Positions 30,101 to 39,624 of a stretch of 64,000 nucleotides of DNA are shown here, one piece after another. Origin of the DNA: Polaromonas sp. SP1 (GTDB lineage Bacteria > Pseudomonadota > Gammaproteobacteria > Burkholderiales > Burkholderiaceae_C); NCBI RefSeq assembly GCF_003711205.1, contig NZ_CP031013.1, positions 2,212,501 to 2,276,500 of the forward strand, read 5' to 3'. The position numbers and the translations under genes were made by a program. The notes below the pieces were generated by a model. That model was not told where the DNA came from, did no database searches, and saw only the letters and a program-made list of their open reading frames with translations. Numbering within the stretch: the stretch's first letter is position 1; each line of letters begins with the position of its first letter.

Positions 30101-31097
30101 GGCGCGCAAGCAGACATCGCTGCCGCCGGCCACCGTCGGCAAGGCGCCCGTGAAAGAACAGGTGATCCACTTCATCAACAAGAAGATGCCGGGCGGCCTG
30201 CCCAAGAAGACCGCGCGCGCGCTGCTGGACATCGAGGACAAGGATTACGTTCCCATCATCCGCAACCCCAAGACCACCACGTCCGAGACCGAGGCCGTGT
30301 TTTATTTCCCCGGCTGCGGCTCCGAGCGCCTCTTCAGCCAGGTGGGGCTGGCGACGCAGGCCATGCTCTGGCACGCGGGCGTGCAGACCGTGCTGCCGCC
30401 GGGTTACCTGTGCTGCGGTTATCCGCAGCGCGGCAGCGGCCAGTTCGACAAGGCCGAAAAAATCATCACCGACAACCGGGTGCTGTTCCATCGCGTGGCC
30501 AACACGCTGAACTACCTGGACATCAAGACGGTGGTGGTCAGCTGCGGCACCTGCTACGACCAGCTGCAGGGCTACGAGTTCGACAAGATATTCCCGGGCT
30601 GCCGCATCATCGACATCCACGAATACCTGCTCGAAAAAGGCATCACCCTGCGCACCGACCAGCCCGGCGCGGGTTACCTCTATCACGACCCCTGCCACAG
30701 CCCGATGAAGCTGCAGGAGCCGATGAAGACCGTCAAGGCGCTGATGGGCGACAACGTGCTCAAGAACGACCGCTGCTGCGGCGAATCCGGCACCTTGGGC
30801 GTCACCCGGCCCGACATCTCCACGCAGATCCGCTTTCGCAAGGAAGAAGAACTGCGCAAGGGCGAGGCCGCCTTGCGGCAGGCCGGCGCCGTGGCCGAAA
30901 GCGGCAACGTCAAGATCCTCACCAGCTGCCCGAGCTGCCTTCAGGGGCTCTCGCGCTACGGCGACGACCTGAATAACGGCCTGCTGGAGGCGGACTACAT
31001 CGTGGTGGAAATGGCCAACCAGATTCTCGGCAAGGAATGGCTGCCCACGTATGTCGAAGCGGCCAACCACGGCGGCATCGAACGGGTGCTGGTCTAG
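27165..31097 (+). CDS. Giant FAD/FMN-binding and iron-sulfur oxidoreductase (DUF3683 type)
   Basis: This 1310-aa cytosolic protein joins parts usually found in separate subunits of D-lactate/glycolate dehydrogenases. In order: a DUF3683-like N-terminus (residues 1-120); an FAD-binding domain with [15 protein letters not shown] (about 215); an FAD-oxidase C domain ending near 775; two ferredoxin Cys clusters, [11 protein letters not shown] (about 838) and [12 protein letters not shown] (about 900); and two CCG domains, with [10 protein letters not shown] (about 1084) and CCGESGTLG (about 1204). An oxidation of a 2-hydroxy acid passing electrons to quinone is the likely chemistry; the substrate is unknown. 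The ATG at 27165 gives [16 protein letters not shown]. Residues 777-796 are encoded by a family A repeat inserted in frame at the flavin/Fe-S junction. Confidence 0.88.
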   Translation: MNAPTTLQELNVFADDAKTGEARIREIPYNYTSFSDREVVIRLLGERAWDLLNRLRDERRTGRSARMLYEVLGDVWVVQRNPYLQDDLLDNPKRRKLLVDALQHRLTEVEKRRTPDVDPQRDAIVGELLDAARGAVARFYTSFSEIYDLRRLTERKLRKLTLKDNIKFDGLSRVSHVTDATDWRVEYPFVVLTPDTEVEMAGLVKACIELGLTIVPRGGGTGYTGGAIPLTWKSAVINTEKLEAMTEVEMVSLPGVEKPVATVWTEAGVVTQRVADAAERGGFVFAVDPTSAEASCIGGNIAMNAGGKKAVLWGTALDNLASWRMVTPEAQWLEVTRVGHNLGKIHDAEMASFELQYFEADGKTPIRTERLDIPGKTFRKEGLGKDVTDKFLSGLPGIQKEGCDGLITSARWIVHRMPAHTRTVCLEFFGNAKDAVPSIVEIKDFMFAEQKRGGAILAGLEHLDDRYLKAVGYATKSKKHGGLPKMVLFGDIAGDDADAVARATSEVVRIANSRHGEGFIAISPDARKKFWLDRKRTAAISKHTNAFKINEDVVIPLPRMAEYTDGIEQINIELSLANKIRLCDELEAFFLKGNLPLGKSDDANDIPSAELLEDRVGQALALIAEVRTLWSGWLAGVATLFPQLQDHSLRASWKTDIRAKLQAIFSGGAFLPILEECNAIHKRVLKGRVWAALHMHAGDGNVHTNLPVNSDDYEMLQTAHVAVARIMVLARSLDGVISGEHGIGITKLEFLTDEELRPFTEYKQKVDPEGRFNKGKLLRNQEQHAHEGRGLQAKNTEKSVLHADLTNAYTPSFGLMGHESLIMQQSDIGAIADSVKDCLRCGKCKPVCATHVPRANLLYSPRNKILATSLLVEAFLYEEQTRRGVSIKHWEEFEDVADHCTVCHKCLTPCPVDIDFGEVSMNMRNLLRKMGQKSFRPGNAAAMIFLNATSPQTIKFMRGAMVDVGFKAQRLANDLMRRLARKQTSLPPATVGKAPVKEQVIHFINKKMPGGLPKKTARALLDIEDKDYVPIIRNPKTTTSETEAVFYFPGCGSERLFSQVGLATQAMLWHAGVQTVLPPGYLCCGYPQRGSGQFDKAEKIITDNRVLFHRVANTLNYLDIKTVVVSCGTCYDQLQGYEFDKIFPGCRIIDIHEYLLEKGITLRTDQPGAGYLYHDPCHSPMKLQEPMKTVKALMGDNVLKNDRCCGESGTLGVTRPDISTQIRFRKEEELRKGEAALRQAGAVAESGNVKILTSCPSCLQGLSRYGDDLNNGLLEADYIVVEMANQILGKEWLPTYVEAANHGGIERVLV
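29493..29550 (-). repeat. Dispersed short repeat, family A, in frame in the giant oxidoreductase
   Basis: The plus strand has TTGCTACGAAATCAGGAGCA, then a central CATGCTCATGAAGGACG and GTGGGCTGCAGGCCAAAAAC, the reverse-oriented layout of the family. It encodes [19 protein letters not shown] between the FAD-oxidase domain (ending FNKGK) and the conserved [17 protein letters not shown]. Confidence 0.65.
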
Positions 31098-31198
31098 ATC
31101 GGCCGTCGTTTCGATGTCAACGGGCTTATTGCCAAAATGCCGAACTCTCAAGAAGGCTTGACGCGTCCGGCCTTTTCTTTCCAGAAAGCAACAACCCC

Positions 31199-31612
31199 AT
31201 GGCAGGCCTTCAACCCGGATCACCCACCCCCACTGCGCTGACGGTTCACAGCCAGTCGCGCGTTCTTGAAATCGCGTTTTCCGACGGCGCCGGGTTCCGG
31301 ATTCCGTTTGAGCTGATGCGTGTCTATTCGCCCTCGGCAGAAGTGCAGGGCCACGGCCCGGGCCAGGAAATCCTGCAAACCGGCAAGCGCGAAGTGACCG
31401 TGGTCGAGCTGGAGCCCATTGGCAATTACGCAGTCAAGCCGGTGTTTTCCGACGGCCATGACACCGGGATCTTCTCGTGGGACTACCTCTACAAGCTGGG
31501 CGCCGACCAGGCCCAGCTCTGGGACGAGTACCAGCGGCGCCTGCAGGCGGCCGGTGTGGATCGCGATGCGGCGATGCCGGTAGCCGGCGGTCACGGCTGC
31601 TCAAGCCACTGA
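31199..31612 (+). CDS. DUF971 (GBBH-like N-terminal) domain protein
   Basis: The 137-aa protein has the DUF971 fold signature: an early beta-rich LTVHSQSRVLEIAFSDG, then RIPFELMRVYSPSAEVQGHG, VELEPIGNYAVKPVFSDGH and GIFSWDYLYKLG. This domain is found alone in bacteria and at the N-terminus of gamma-butyrobetaine hydroxylases. Two His/Cys near the very end (GGHGCSSH) might bind metal. It is close upstream of ubiE, as in many Burkholderiales, but its biochemical role is not known to me. Confidence 0.85.
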   Translation: MAGLQPGSPTPTALTVHSQSRVLEIAFSDGAGFRIPFELMRVYSPSAEVQGHGPGQEILQTGKREVTVVELEPIGNYAVKPVFSDGHDTGIFSWDYLYKLGADQAQLWDEYQRRLQAAGVDRDAAMPVAGGHGCSSH

Positions 31613-31779
31613 TTCGGCGAGCGCGCGAAGTCCGCCGTCTCATCGCGCCGATGCGGCCAAAAGCCCGCATCGCCGCACTGTTGTTTTTCCAGCATAAAAG
31701 CGGGCAATAAGCCCGCAATGCCCCGCGTCAGCTCAGGGTTGTCGGGATCAATGGCGCCTTTGCCCTCTAGCATTGATGC

Positions 31780-32511
31780 ATGAGCAGTACCCATTTCGGT
31801 TTTGAATCCGTCGACGAACAGGACAAGGCACGCCGCGTGCGCAGCGTGTTTGACTCCGTCGCCCCCAAATACGACGTGATGAACGACCTGATGTCCATGG
31901 GCCTGCACCGCGCCTGGAAGGCCTACACGGTGCTGGTCGCCAACGTCAAGGAAGGCCACCACGTGCTGGACATCGCCGGCGGCACCGGCGACCTGGCGCT
32001 GGCCTTTGCCCCCAAGGTGGGCAGCACCGGGCGTGTCGTCCACACCGACATCAACGAAGCCATGCTGCGCGAAGGCCGCAATCGCCTGCTGGACGCCGGC
32101 GTCAGCCTGCCGACGCTGGTGTGCGACGCCGAACACCTGCCGTTCCCCGATGCCAGCTTCGACGTGGTGACCGTCGCCTTCGGCCTGCGCAACATGACGC
32201 ACAAGGAAGACGCACTGCGTGAAATGAACCGTGTGCTCAAGCCCGGCGGCAAGTTGCTGGTGCTGGAGTTCTCCAAAGTGGCCAAGCCGCTGGAAAAAAT
32301 TTACGACTGGTATTCCTTCAAGGTACTGCCCCGGCTCGGTAAGCTGGTGGCCAATGACGACTCAAGCTACCAATACCTCGCGGAGTCGATCCGCATGCAT
32401 CCGGGCCAGGACGAATTGAAAGCCCTCATGCATAAAGGTGGTTTTGGCCATGTGGACTATCACAACATGACGGGCGGCGTAGTGGCATTGCATGTTGGAA
32501 TCAAGTGTTGA
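31780..32511 (+). CDS. ubiE: Ubiquinone/menaquinone C-methyltransferase UbiE
   Basis: UbiE methylates the quinone ring carbon during ubiquinone (and menaquinone) synthesis using S-adenosylmethionine. The 243-aa protein has [20 protein letters not shown] near the start, SAM motif [16 protein letters not shown], and the family signatures [20 protein letters not shown] and [15 protein letters not shown]. It lies in a stretch that also contains ubiJ and ubiB, so ubiquinone genes are grouped here. Without other men genes in sight, ubiquinone is the likely product. Confidence 0.96.
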   Translation: MSSTHFGFESVDEQDKARRVRSVFDSVAPKYDVMNDLMSMGLHRAWKAYTVLVANVKEGHHVLDIAGGTGDLALAFAPKVGSTGRVVHTDINEAMLREGRNRLLDAGVSLPTLVCDAEHLPFPDASFDVVTVAFGLRNMTHKEDALREMNRVLKPGGKLLVLEFSKVAKPLEKIYDWYSFKVLPRLGKLVANDDSSYQYLAESIRMHPGQDELKALMHKGGFGHVDYHNMTGGVVALHVGIKC

Positions 32512-32569
32512 GAAAAGTATTGATATTGAAAAAGTCAGGCGGCCTGAAAACCGCGATAAAGGAGACGGT

Positions 32570-33565
32570 ATGAAAATCTGGTCGGCAATTTTTTCCGCGA
32601 CGCTCGCAATTACCCTGGCCATGGCGGGCACGGCGGCGGATGCCAAGCGCCTGGGCGGTGGTTCTTCATTCGGCAAGCAGTCGTCCAACGTGACCAAGCG
32701 CGAAGCAGCGCCTGGCGGCACCAACTCGGCCGCCAAGCCGGCGGCGCCTGCGGCAACGCCGGCGGCTGCTGCGCCCAAGAGGCCTTGGGGCGCCATGCTG
32801 GGCGGCCTGGCGGCGGGCCTGGGCCTGGCCTGGCTGGCTTCTTCGCTGGGTTTGGGTGAGGCTTTCGGCCAGATCATCATGTTTGCCCTGCTGGCACTGG
32901 TGGTCATGGTGGTGATCGGCTTCATCATGCGCAAGCTCAAGGGCGGTGCGGCGAACGCGCAAGGTTCCGCGCCGGGGCAAACGCCGTTTGCCTTCCAGGG
33001 AGCCGGCAACGCCACCACCCCCAAGAACTACAGCCCTGAAAACGTCGGCAACGACGCATCTGCGCGCCCGTGGGAGCGCAGCAGCATGGCTTTTGATTCC
33101 AACAAATACGATGCAGCCGCACCTGCCGCGGGTGGCTCCATGATCGGCTCAGCCCTGCTGGGCGCGCAGTCCTGGGGTGTCCCCGCCGGCTTTGACGCGG
33201 AAGGCTTCCTCAAGGCCAGCAAAACCAACTTCGTGACTTTGCAGGATGCCTGGGACCGCTCCGACATCCAGAGCCTGCGCGCCATGATGACGGACGACAT
33301 GCTCGAGCAGATCAAGACCCAGCTGGCCGACCGCGAGTCGCATACCGGCGGTGTGGTCAACAAGACCGAAGTCGTCATGCTGAACGCCCAGTTGCTCGGC
33401 ATTGAAGAGCTGAGCGACGTCTACATGGCCAGCGTCGAGTTCTCCGGCATGATCCGCGAAGACGCCTCCGCAGGCGCCAGCCCCTTCCGCGAAGTCTGGA
33501 ACATGACCAAGCCCCGCAGTGGTGGCAGCGGCTGGCTGGTGGCCGGCGTACAGGCTCTCCAATAA
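32570..33565 (+). CDS. Tim44-like domain exported membrane protein
   Basis: The 331-aa protein has a signal peptide (MKIWSAIFSATLAITLAMAG, AADA cleavage-like site), then an RLGGGSSFGKQSS motif that often precedes this family, a disordered Ala/Pro stretch, two hydrophobic segments near residues 70-130, and a C-terminal Tim44 domain of about 150 aa. The start ATG has GGAG six bases before it. Bacterial Tim44-like proteins (TimA in Caulobacter) are inner-membrane associated and of unclear role. It lies between ubiE and ubiJ. Confidence 0.82.
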   Translation: MKIWSAIFSATLAITLAMAGTAADAKRLGGGSSFGKQSSNVTKREAAPGGTNSAAKPAAPAATPAAAAPKRPWGAMLGGLAAGLGLAWLASSLGLGEAFGQIIMFALLALVVMVVIGFIMRKLKGGAANAQGSAPGQTPFAFQGAGNATTPKNYSPENVGNDASARPWERSSMAFDSNKYDAAAPAAGGSMIGSALLGAQSWGVPAGFDAEGFLKASKTNFVTLQDAWDRSDIQSLRAMMTDDMLEQIKTQLADRESHTGGVVNKTEVVMLNAQLLGIEELSDVYMASVEFSGMIREDASAGASPFREVWNMTKPRSGGSGWLVAGVQALQ

Positions 33566-33880
33566 CCCCCGTTCAGGCTCACTTCGTGTAGCCTGCTCCC
33601 CCCTTAAAAGGGGGCGGCGCCTTGGGCTGGCAAAGCCGGAAAATTGGCACACCCCTATCGGCCTCACTTCGTGTAGCCCTTTTCCCCTTGCAGGGGACGG
33701 TGCTTGCGGCCCGGCAAAGCCGGTTCCGCTGCACCCACTGATGAATACCCCGCACGGGTCGTGCCCAAAGAATTCTCCAACCCAGCATGAGCCCGCGGAA
33801 CTGGCTTTGCCAGGCCGCAGGGCGGGCGGCCCCCTCGGGGGGCAGGGAGCCACACGCAGTGAGCGACCGTGGGGGCGATA
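33563..33880. repeat. Three-copy array of GC-rich palindromic repeats, family B, in the 338-bp gap before ubiJ
   Basis: The gap between the Tim44 gene and ubiJ (33566-33903) contains no gene and is nearly filled by three family B elements. Two lie one way (33563-33650 and 33651-33745, each with CTCACTTCGTGTAGCC and GGCAAAGCCGG) and the third is inverted (33787-33880, with CTGGCTTTGCCAGGCCGCAG and ACACGCAGTGAGCGACCGTG). A head-to-tail and inverted arrangement like this is typical of BIME-type clusters. Confidence 0.8.
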
Positions 33881-33903
33881 TTTCGGTCAAAATCGGAAGA
33901 CGT

Positions 33904-34524
33904 ATGAATACCACCCCGTCCCCCTTTGCTTTCCTGGAATCCATTGCCACCCGCTTTCAGCCGCCTGCCTGGGTGGTGGATGAAGGGCAGCAGCGATTGG
34001 TGCTTTTTCTCAACCATGTCCTGATGCAGGAAAAGCAGGCGCAAGACCGGCTGCTGCGGCAAAAAGGGCGTGTGGTTCATCTCCAGTGGGGTCTCTTCTC
34101 CATCGATCTGGTGGTGACGCCGGCAGGGCTTGTCGATCGCGCATCGCCTTCTGCCAAACCTGATCTTTCACTGGCAGTGGCCACCGAATCACCGTTGGTC
34201 GCCTTGCAGTCTGTCATGGCCGGCAAGCCGCCGCCAGTCAAGATCGAAGGCGATGTGCAACTGGCCGCCGAGCTTGGCTGGCTGGCAGAAAACCTGCGCT
34301 GGGATGCAGAAGAGGACCTCTCCCGCCTGATCGGCGATGCGCCCGCCCATACGGTGGCCGATATCGGACGCAAGCTGTTTGAAGGACTCAAGCAGTTCCT
34401 GGCAAAGACACCGTTGTCTCCTTCGGCCTCTTTCTCCTCTGCGGTGGCCAACCCCCCGGCATCGGCCCCGGCAGGTCCCGCAGTGCCAGGTGAGGGCGCC
34501 GCGCCTGCGAAGGCGCCTGCATGA
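33904..34524 (+). CDS. ubiJ: Ubiquinone biosynthesis accessory factor UbiJ (SCP2 domain)
   Basis: The ATG at 33904 gives a 206-aa protein with the SCP2-like sterol-carrier domain and C-terminal helices characteristic of Ubi[21 protein letters not shown] and [20 protein letters not shown] followed by [20 protein letters not shown]. UbiJ with UbiK binds lipid quinone intermediates and organises the soluble Ubi complex. The C-terminus is Ala/Pro-rich. It overlaps ubiB by four bases (ATGA), so the two are translated together. Confidence 0.9.
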   Translation: MNTTPSPFAFLESIATRFQPPAWVVDEGQQRLVLFLNHVLMQEKQAQDRLLRQKGRVVHLQWGLFSIDLVVTPAGLVDRASPSAKPDLSLAVATESPLVALQSVMAGKPPPVKIEGDVQLAAELGWLAENLRWDAEEDLSRLIGDAPAHTVADIGRKLFEGLKQFLAKTPLSPSASFSSAVANPPASAPAGPAVPGEGAAPAKAPA

Positions 34525-36074
34525 CCCGCCTCTTTCGGGGTATTTTTATTGTCTGGACCGTGCTTCGGTTCGGCCTGGACGAGTTGGTGCTGTCCAGCTT
34601 CCAGCGACCCTGGATACGCCTGCTGACCCGCATTGTTTCCGTCGGCCGCAACCTGAAGGCGCCGCGCGGTGAGCGTCTGCGCGAAGCGCTTGAAGGGCTG
34701 GGTCCGATTTTTGTGAAGTTCGGCCAGGTCATGTCGACGCGCCGCGACCTGCTGCCGCCCGACATCGCCGACGAGCTGGCGCGCCTGCAAGACCGCGTGC
34801 CGCCTTTCGATTCGGCGATCGCCGTCGCCATCATCGAAAAAGCTTTCGGCCGGCCGCTGGACCGGATTTTTGCAAGCTTCGAGCACACGCCGGTGGCCAG
34901 CGCCTCGATTGCCCAGGTCCACTTCGCCACCTTGCCCAATGGCCGTGAGGTGGCCGTCAAGGTGCTGCGGCCCAATATGCTGCCCGCCATCGAGAAAGAC
35001 CTGGCGCTGATGCACATGATGGCCGGCTGGGTGGAAGGCGCGTCGGCCGACGGCAAACGGCTCAAGCCCCGCGAAGTGGTCGGTGAGTTCGACAAATACC
35101 TTCACGATGAGCTGGACCTGCTGCGCGAGGCGGCCAACGCGGCGCAACTCCGCCGCAACATGCAGGATCTCGACCTGGTGATGATCCCCGAGATGGTCTG
35201 GGACTTCTGCATGCCCGACGTCATGGTGATGGAACGCATGAAGGGTGTTCCCATCAGCCAGGTGCAGCGCCTGCGCGACGCCGGTGTGGACATGAAAAAG
35301 CTGGCGCGCGACGGCGTCACGATTTTCTTCACCCAGGTGTTCCGCGACGGTTTTTTCCATGCCGACATGCACCCGGGCAACATCCAGGTCAGCCTGGCGC
35401 CGGAGACCTTCGGCCGCTATATCTCGCTGGATTTCGGGATCGTGGGCACCCTGACCGAGGTCGACAAGGAATACCTGGCGCAGAATTTCAGCGCGTTTTT
35501 CCAGCGCGACTACAAACGCGTGGCCGAGCTGCACCTCGAGTCCGGCTGGGTCCCGCCCGAAACGCGGGTCGACGAGCTGGAAGCCGCCATCCGGGCCTGC
35601 TGCGAGCCTTATTTCGACCGGCCCCTCCGGGAAATTTCCCTCGGCCTCGTGCTGATGCGGCTGTTCCAGACCTCGCGCCGTTTCCACGTCGAGATCCAGC
35701 CCCAACTGGTGCTGCTGCAAAAAACCCTGCTCAATATCGAAGGCCTGGGCCGCGAACTGGACCCCGACCTCGATCTCTGGAGCACGGCCAAGCCCTTCCT
35801 CGAAAAATGGATGCTGGAGCAGGTCGGCCCCGAAAAACTGATGGCGCAGCTCAAGGCCGAAGCGCCCGCTTACGCCAAGCTGCTGCCCGGCCTGCCGCGC
35901 CTGCTGTCGCAATACCTGAAGTCGCCCCCCGGCATCAACCGCCGGGAGCTTGAAGAACTGCTGTACGAGCAAAAACGCACCAACAAGCTGTTGCAAAGCC
36001 TGATTTACGGCGGTTTGGGCTTTGTTTTGGGCCTGATTGCGATGCAGTTCTTCCTGCGAATCCGGGTCTTCTGA
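34521..36074 (+). CDS. ubiB: UbiB family atypical kinase, ubiquinone biosynthesis
   Basis: UbiB is a membrane-anchored ATPase/kinase-like protein needed for ubiquinone synthesis. The 517-aa protein has the KxGQ motif [18 protein letters not shown], then [11 protein letters not shown] in place of the glycine-rich loop, [12 protein letters not shown] (catalytic loop) and DFGIVGTL (metal site). Two C-terminal hydrophobic segments near residues 475-515 anchor it. All expected signature residues are present. Confidence 0.96.
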   Translation: MTRLFRGIFIVWTVLRFGLDELVLSSFQRPWIRLLTRIVSVGRNLKAPRGERLREALEGLGPIFVKFGQVMSTRRDLLPPDIADELARLQDRVPPFDSAIAVAIIEKAFGRPLDRIFASFEHTPVASASIAQVHFATLPNGREVAVKVLRPNMLPAIEKDLALMHMMAGWVEGASADGKRLKPREVVGEFDKYLHDELDLLREAANAAQLRRNMQDLDLVMIPEMVWDFCMPDVMVMERMKGVPISQVQRLRDAGVDMKKLARDGVTIFFTQVFRDGFFHADMHPGNIQVSLAPETFGRYISLDFGIVGTLTEVDKEYLAQNFSAFFQRDYKRVAELHLESGWVPPETRVDELEAAIRACCEPYFDRPLREISLGLVLMRLFQTSRRFHVEIQPQLVLLQKTLLNIEGLGRELDPDLDLWSTAKPFLEKWMLEQVGPEKLMAQLKAEAPAYAKLLPGLPRLLSQYLKSPPGINRRELEELLYEQKRTNKLLQSLIYGGLGFVLGLIAMQFFLRIRVF

Positions 36075-36100
36075 AGCCGCAGGGAAGGCCTTCAACGGCC

Positions 36101-36106
36101 TATAAT
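36101..36106 (+). promoter_or_regulatory. Possible -10 element before the FmdB-type gene
   Basis: A perfect TATAAT lies about 95 bases upstream of the start codon and 27 bases after the ubiB stop. No clear -35 is seen. Confidence 0.3.
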
Positions 36107-36201
36107 TGAGGGTTTTGCATCTGGAAGCCTTTTCCAGGCAATTTCCCGGGGAAATTTCCGGACGACGTCCGGACAAAGCCCCCCTCAAAGTCTCAAGCAC
36201 T

Positions 36202-36570
36202 ATGCCAATCTACGCCTACAAATGCGAGTCCTGCGGGCATGCCAAGGACGTTCTGCAAAAAATCTCGGATGCACCGCTCACGGTGTGTCCGCAATGCGGT
36301 GAGCCCGCGTTCAAAAAGCAGGTCACGGCTGCGGGCTTCCAGCTCAAGGGCTCCGGCTGGTACGTGACGGATTTCCGCGGCGGTAACAGCACCGGAGTGC
36401 CCGCACCCAAGACCGACGGCGGTGAATCGGGCGGCAGCGGTGGCGACAGCAAGCCTGCAGACACCGCAGCAGCACCGGCCAGCACAGCCGCAGCCCCTTC
36501 TCCCGCCCCCGCACCGGCAGCGCCCGCCAAGGCGTCTGGCGGCGACTCCTCTTCCAAGACCTCCTCGTGA
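36202..36570 (+). CDS. FmdB-family zinc ribbon protein
   Basis: The protein starts MPIYAYKCESCGHAKDVLQK and has a second CxxC in VCPQCGEPAF, the FmdB zinc ribbon. The second half (residues about 65-122) is a low-complexity tail of Gly, Ser, Pro and Ala, which is common in proteobacterial members and probably disordered. FmdB was named as a regulator in methylotrophs, but for most members the function is unknown. The next gene's ATG overlaps its stop, so it is probably translated with the DUF502 membrane protein, a conserved pair next to aspS. Confidence 0.88.
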   Translation: MPIYAYKCESCGHAKDVLQKISDAPLTVCPQCGEPAFKKQVTAAGFQLKGSGWYVTDFRGGNSTGVPAPKTDGGESGGSGGDSKPADTAAAPASTAAAPSPAPAPAAPAKASGGDSSSKTSS

Positions 36571-37199
36571 TGGCTTCCATTCGCCGATGGCTTCTGGCCG
36601 GACTGCTGGTGCTGGTGCCCCTGGCGATCACGCTGTGGGTGCTCGACTGGATCGTCGGCACGCTGGACCAGACTCTGCTGATCCTGCCGGGCTCCTGGCA
36701 TCCGGACAAGCTGCTGGGCTTTCATATCCCCGGTTTTGGCGTGCTGCTCACCTTGCTCATCGTGCTGCTGATGGGCGCCATCGCCAGCAACTTCTTCGGC
36801 AAAAAACTGGTTCGCTGGGGCAATTCTTTTTTAAGCCGCATCCCCATCGTGCGCTCCATCTATTCCAGTGTGAAGCAGGTGTCCGACACCGTGTTTTCGG
36901 AAAACGGCAACGCCTTTCGCAAGGCGCTGCTGGTGCAATGGCCGCGTGAAGGCGTCTGGACGATCGGCTTTCTCACGGGCACGCCCGGCGGCGATGTGGT
37001 CAACCACTTGCCGGGCGAATACCTGAGTGTTTACGTGCCGACCACGCCCAACCCGACCGGCGGCTATTTCGTCATGCTGAAGAAAAGCGACTGCATTGAA
37101 CTCAGGATGAGCGTCGATGAAGCCTTGACCTACGTGATTTCGATGGGCGTCGTGGTTCCTGCCCGAACCGTCCCGCCACCCCTGACCCCACCTCTTTAA
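36570..37199 (+). CDS. DUF502 inner-membrane protein
   Basis: This 209-aa protein has two strong membrane segments (about residues 6-28 and 50-72) and the DUF502 core GKKLVRWGNSFLSRIPIVRS, then FLTGTPGG and VYVPTTPNPTGGYFVMLKKS. An in-frame GTG three bases before the ATG is an alternative start. Function is unknown; the family is widespread and in this group lies between fmdB and aspS, suggesting constitutive expression. The last residues are Pro-rich. Confidence 0.88.
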   Translation: MASIRRWLLAGLLVLVPLAITLWVLDWIVGTLDQTLLILPGSWHPDKLLGFHIPGFGVLLTLLIVLLMGAIASNFFGKKLVRWGNSFLSRIPIVRSIYSSVKQVSDTVFSENGNAFRKALLVQWPREGVWTIGFLTGTPGGDVVNHLPGEYLSVYVPTTPNPTGGYFVMLKKSDCIELRMSVDEALTYVISMGVVVPARTVPPPLTPPL

Positions 37200-37251
37200 A
37201 CAGCCAAGCTGCAAACCCCGCGCGTGAGGCGCTGAAAGTCCGAGAATTTTT

Positions 37252-39057
37252 ATGGCCATCGTTTCCCAAATGCGTTCCAACTATTGCGGTCTGGTGACCG
37301 AGGGCCTCATGGGCCAAACCGTGAGCCTGTGCGGCTGGGTCAATCGCCGGCGCGACCATGGCGGCGTGATCTTCATCGACCTGCGTGACCGCGAAGGCTA
37401 TGTGCAGGTGGTTTGCGACCCGGACCGCGCCGACATGTTCAAGACCGCCGAAGGCGTGCGCAACGAATTCTGCGTGCAGGTCAAAGGCGTGGTGCGCGCC
37501 CGCCCGGAAGGCACGACCAACGACAACCTCAAGAGCGGCAAGGTCGAGGTGCTGTGCCACGAACTGATCGTGCTGAACCCCAGCGTCACGCCGCCGTTCC
37601 AGCTGGACGACGACAACCTGTCGGAGACGACCCGCCTCACGCACCGCGTGCTGGACCTGCGCCGCCCCTACATGCAGAACAACCTGATGCTGCGTTACCG
37701 CGTGGCGATGGAAACGCGCAAGTTCCTCGATGCCAACGGCTTCATCGACATCGAAACCCCGATGCTGACCAAGAGCACGCCCGAAGGCGCGCGAGATTAC
37801 CTGGTGCCCAGCCGCGTCAACGAAGGCATGTTCTTCGCGCTGCCGCAAAGCCCGCAGCTGTTCAAGCAGTTGCTGATGGTGGCGGGCTTCGACCGCTACT
37901 ACCAGATCACCAAGTGCTTTCGCGACGAAGACCTGCGCGCCGACCGCCAGCCTGAATTCACCCAGATCGATATCGAGACGTCCTTCATGGCCGAGCAGGA
38001 CATCCGCGACATGTTCCAGGGCATGATCAGCAACATCTTCAAGACCGTGCTGAACACCGACCTGGGCGAGTTCCCCGTCATGGCTTACGCCGACGCGATG
38101 CACCGCTTCGGCTCCGACAAACCCGACCTGCGTGTGAACCTGGAGTTCACCGAGCTGACCGACGTCATGGCGGCGGTGGACTTCAAGGTCTTCAGCACGC
38201 CTGCCACCACCGCCGGCGGCCGCGTGGTCGCCTTGCGCGTGCCCGGCGGCTCCGAGATGAGCCGCGGCGAGATCGACGGCTACACCGAGTTCGTCAAGAT
38301 TTACGGCGCCAAGGGCCTGGCCTGGATCAAGGTCAACGACGTGAGCAAGGGCCGCGAAGGCCTGCAAAGCCCCATCGTCAAGAACATCCATGATGCGGCC
38401 CTCACCGAAATCCTCAAGCGCACCGGCGCGCAAAACGGCGACATCATTTTCTTCGGCGCCGACAAGGCCAAGATCGTCAACGACAGCATAGGCGCGCTGC
38501 GCCTGAAAGTCGGCCACAGCGAGTTCGGCAAAAAAACCGGGCTCTTCACCAAGGGCTGGAAACCGCTGTGGGTGGTCGACTTCCCGATGTTCGAGTTCGA
38601 CGAAGACGGCCAGCGCTGGAGCGCCGTGCACCATCCCTTCACCGCCCCCAAAGACGGGCACGAAGACTGGATGGACACCGACCCGGGCCGTTGCATCGCA
38701 AAGGCCTACGACATGGTCCTCAACGGCTGGGAGCTGGGCGGCGGCTCGGTCCGTATCCACCGCGCCGACGTGCAGAGCAAGGTGTTCAGCGCGCTGAAGA
38801 TCGGCCCTGAAGAGGCGCAAGAGAAGTTTGGCTTCCTGCTGGACGCGCTGCAGTACGGCGCGCCTCCGCACGGCGGCCTGGCCTTCGGCCTGGACCGCAT
38901 CGTCACCATGATGACCGGCGCCGAGTCGATTCGCGACGTGATTGCTTTCCCCAAGACGCAGCGCGCGCAGGACTTGCTCACGCATGCCCCAAGCCCGGTC
39001 GACGAAAAGCAACTGCGCGAACTCCACATCCGCCTGCGCAATCCGCAACCAGCCTGA
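37252..39057 (+). CDS. aspS: Aspartyl-tRNA synthetase
   Basis: AspS charges tRNA-Asp. The 601-aa protein has an N-terminal OB-fold anticodon domain ([20 protein letters not shown]), class II motif 2 in [20 protein letters not shown], a GAD insert, and motif 3 in [20 protein letters not shown]. Length is normal for bacterial AspRS. The start ATG at 37252 gives [13 protein letters not shown]; the second Met is an alternative. Many betaproteobacteria use a non-discriminating AspRS together with GatCAB to make Asn-tRNA, but that cannot be decided from this window. Confidence 0.97.
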   Translation: MAIVSQMRSNYCGLVTEGLMGQTVSLCGWVNRRRDHGGVIFIDLRDREGYVQVVCDPDRADMFKTAEGVRNEFCVQVKGVVRARPEGTTNDNLKSGKVEVLCHELIVLNPSVTPPFQLDDDNLSETTRLTHRVLDLRRPYMQNNLMLRYRVAMETRKFLDANGFIDIETPMLTKSTPEGARDYLVPSRVNEGMFFALPQSPQLFKQLLMVAGFDRYYQITKCFRDEDLRADRQPEFTQIDIETSFMAEQDIRDMFQGMISNIFKTVLNTDLGEFPVMAYADAMHRFGSDKPDLRVNLEFTELTDVMAAVDFKVFSTPATTAGGRVVALRVPGGSEMSRGEIDGYTEFVKIYGAKGLAWIKVNDVSKGREGLQSPIVKNIHDAALTEILKRTGAQNGDIIFFGADKAKIVNDSIGALRLKVGHSEFGKKTGLFTKGWKPLWVVDFPMFEFDEDGQRWSAVHHPFTAPKDGHEDWMDTDPGRCIAKAYDMVLNGWELGGGSVRIHRADVQSKVFSALKIGPEEAQEKFGFLLDALQYGAPPHGGLAFGLDRIVTMMTGAESIRDVIAFPKTQRAQDLLTHAPSPVDEKQLRELHIRLRNPQPA

Positions 39058-39097
39058 TCAGCCGCTGGATATCACCCGCTGATGAGGAGGGGACACC

Positions 39098-39544
39098 TTG
39101 AAGCCTTTCAAGATCCCCGAATCCGTGCTGGTGGTCATCCACACGCCGCAGCTCGATGTGCTGCTGATCGAGCGCGCCGACAACCCCGGCTTCTGGCAAA
39201 GCGTCACCGGCTCCAAAGATGCGGTGGACGAACCCTTGTTGCAAACCGCAGCGCGTGAGGTGCTGGAAGAAACCGGCATAGATGCGGCGCCTGAACAGTT
39301 TCGCGACTGGGGTCTTGCGAATGTGTATGAGATCTACCCGGTCTGGCGCCATCGCTATGCGCCCGGCGTCACCCGCAACACCGAGCATGTCTTTAGCCTG
39401 TGCCTGCCTCACGCGCGCGAGGTGAAGCTCAACCCTCGGGAGCACATCGCCTCGCAATGGCTGCCGCACCACGCGGCGGCGGATCTTTGCTTCTCGCCTT
39501 CGAATGCTGAGGCTGTGCTTCTCCTGCCGAAATTCACCGACTGA
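39098..39544 (+). CDS. nudB: Dihydroneopterin triphosphate diphosphatase NudB
   Basis: NudB, a Nudix enzyme, removes pyrophosphate from dihydroneopterin triphosphate, the step after FolE in folate synthesis. The 148-aa protein has the Nudix box from GSKDAVDEPLLQTAARE to EETGI, and KIPESVLVVIHTPQLDVLLI at the start. I use the TTG at 39098 because a strong GAGGAGGGG lies just before it. It directly follows aspS, its usual neighbour, and folE lies only 1.5 kb downstream, so two folate-pathway steps are close together. Confidence 0.93.
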   Translation: MKPFKIPESVLVVIHTPQLDVLLIERADNPGFWQSVTGSKDAVDEPLLQTAAREVLEETGIDAAPEQFRDWGLANVYEIYPVWRHRYAPGVTRNTEHVFSLCLPHAREVKLNPREHIASQWLPHHAAADLCFSPSNAEAVLLLPKFTD

Positions 39545-39624
39545 TCCTGCAGCGCAGGGCAGAGGCGCAACACTTTGTGAGTTTGGGTTCCACCGGATTG
39601 GCAAAGACGAGGCGCTCGGTTCAA

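Noticed and set aside
29559-31223. 554-codon minus-strand open frame across the giant oxidoreductase
   Set aside because: Antisense to conserved Fe-S and CCG motifs; composition shows a shadow.
34077-36200. 707-codon open frame on the minus strand across ubiJ-ubiB
   Set aside because: Antisense to ubiB and ubiJ. The His- and Arg-rich translation is typical of a shadow frame.
37102-39048. 648-codon open frame on the minus strand across aspS
   Set aside because: Antisense to aspS with no recognisable motif.
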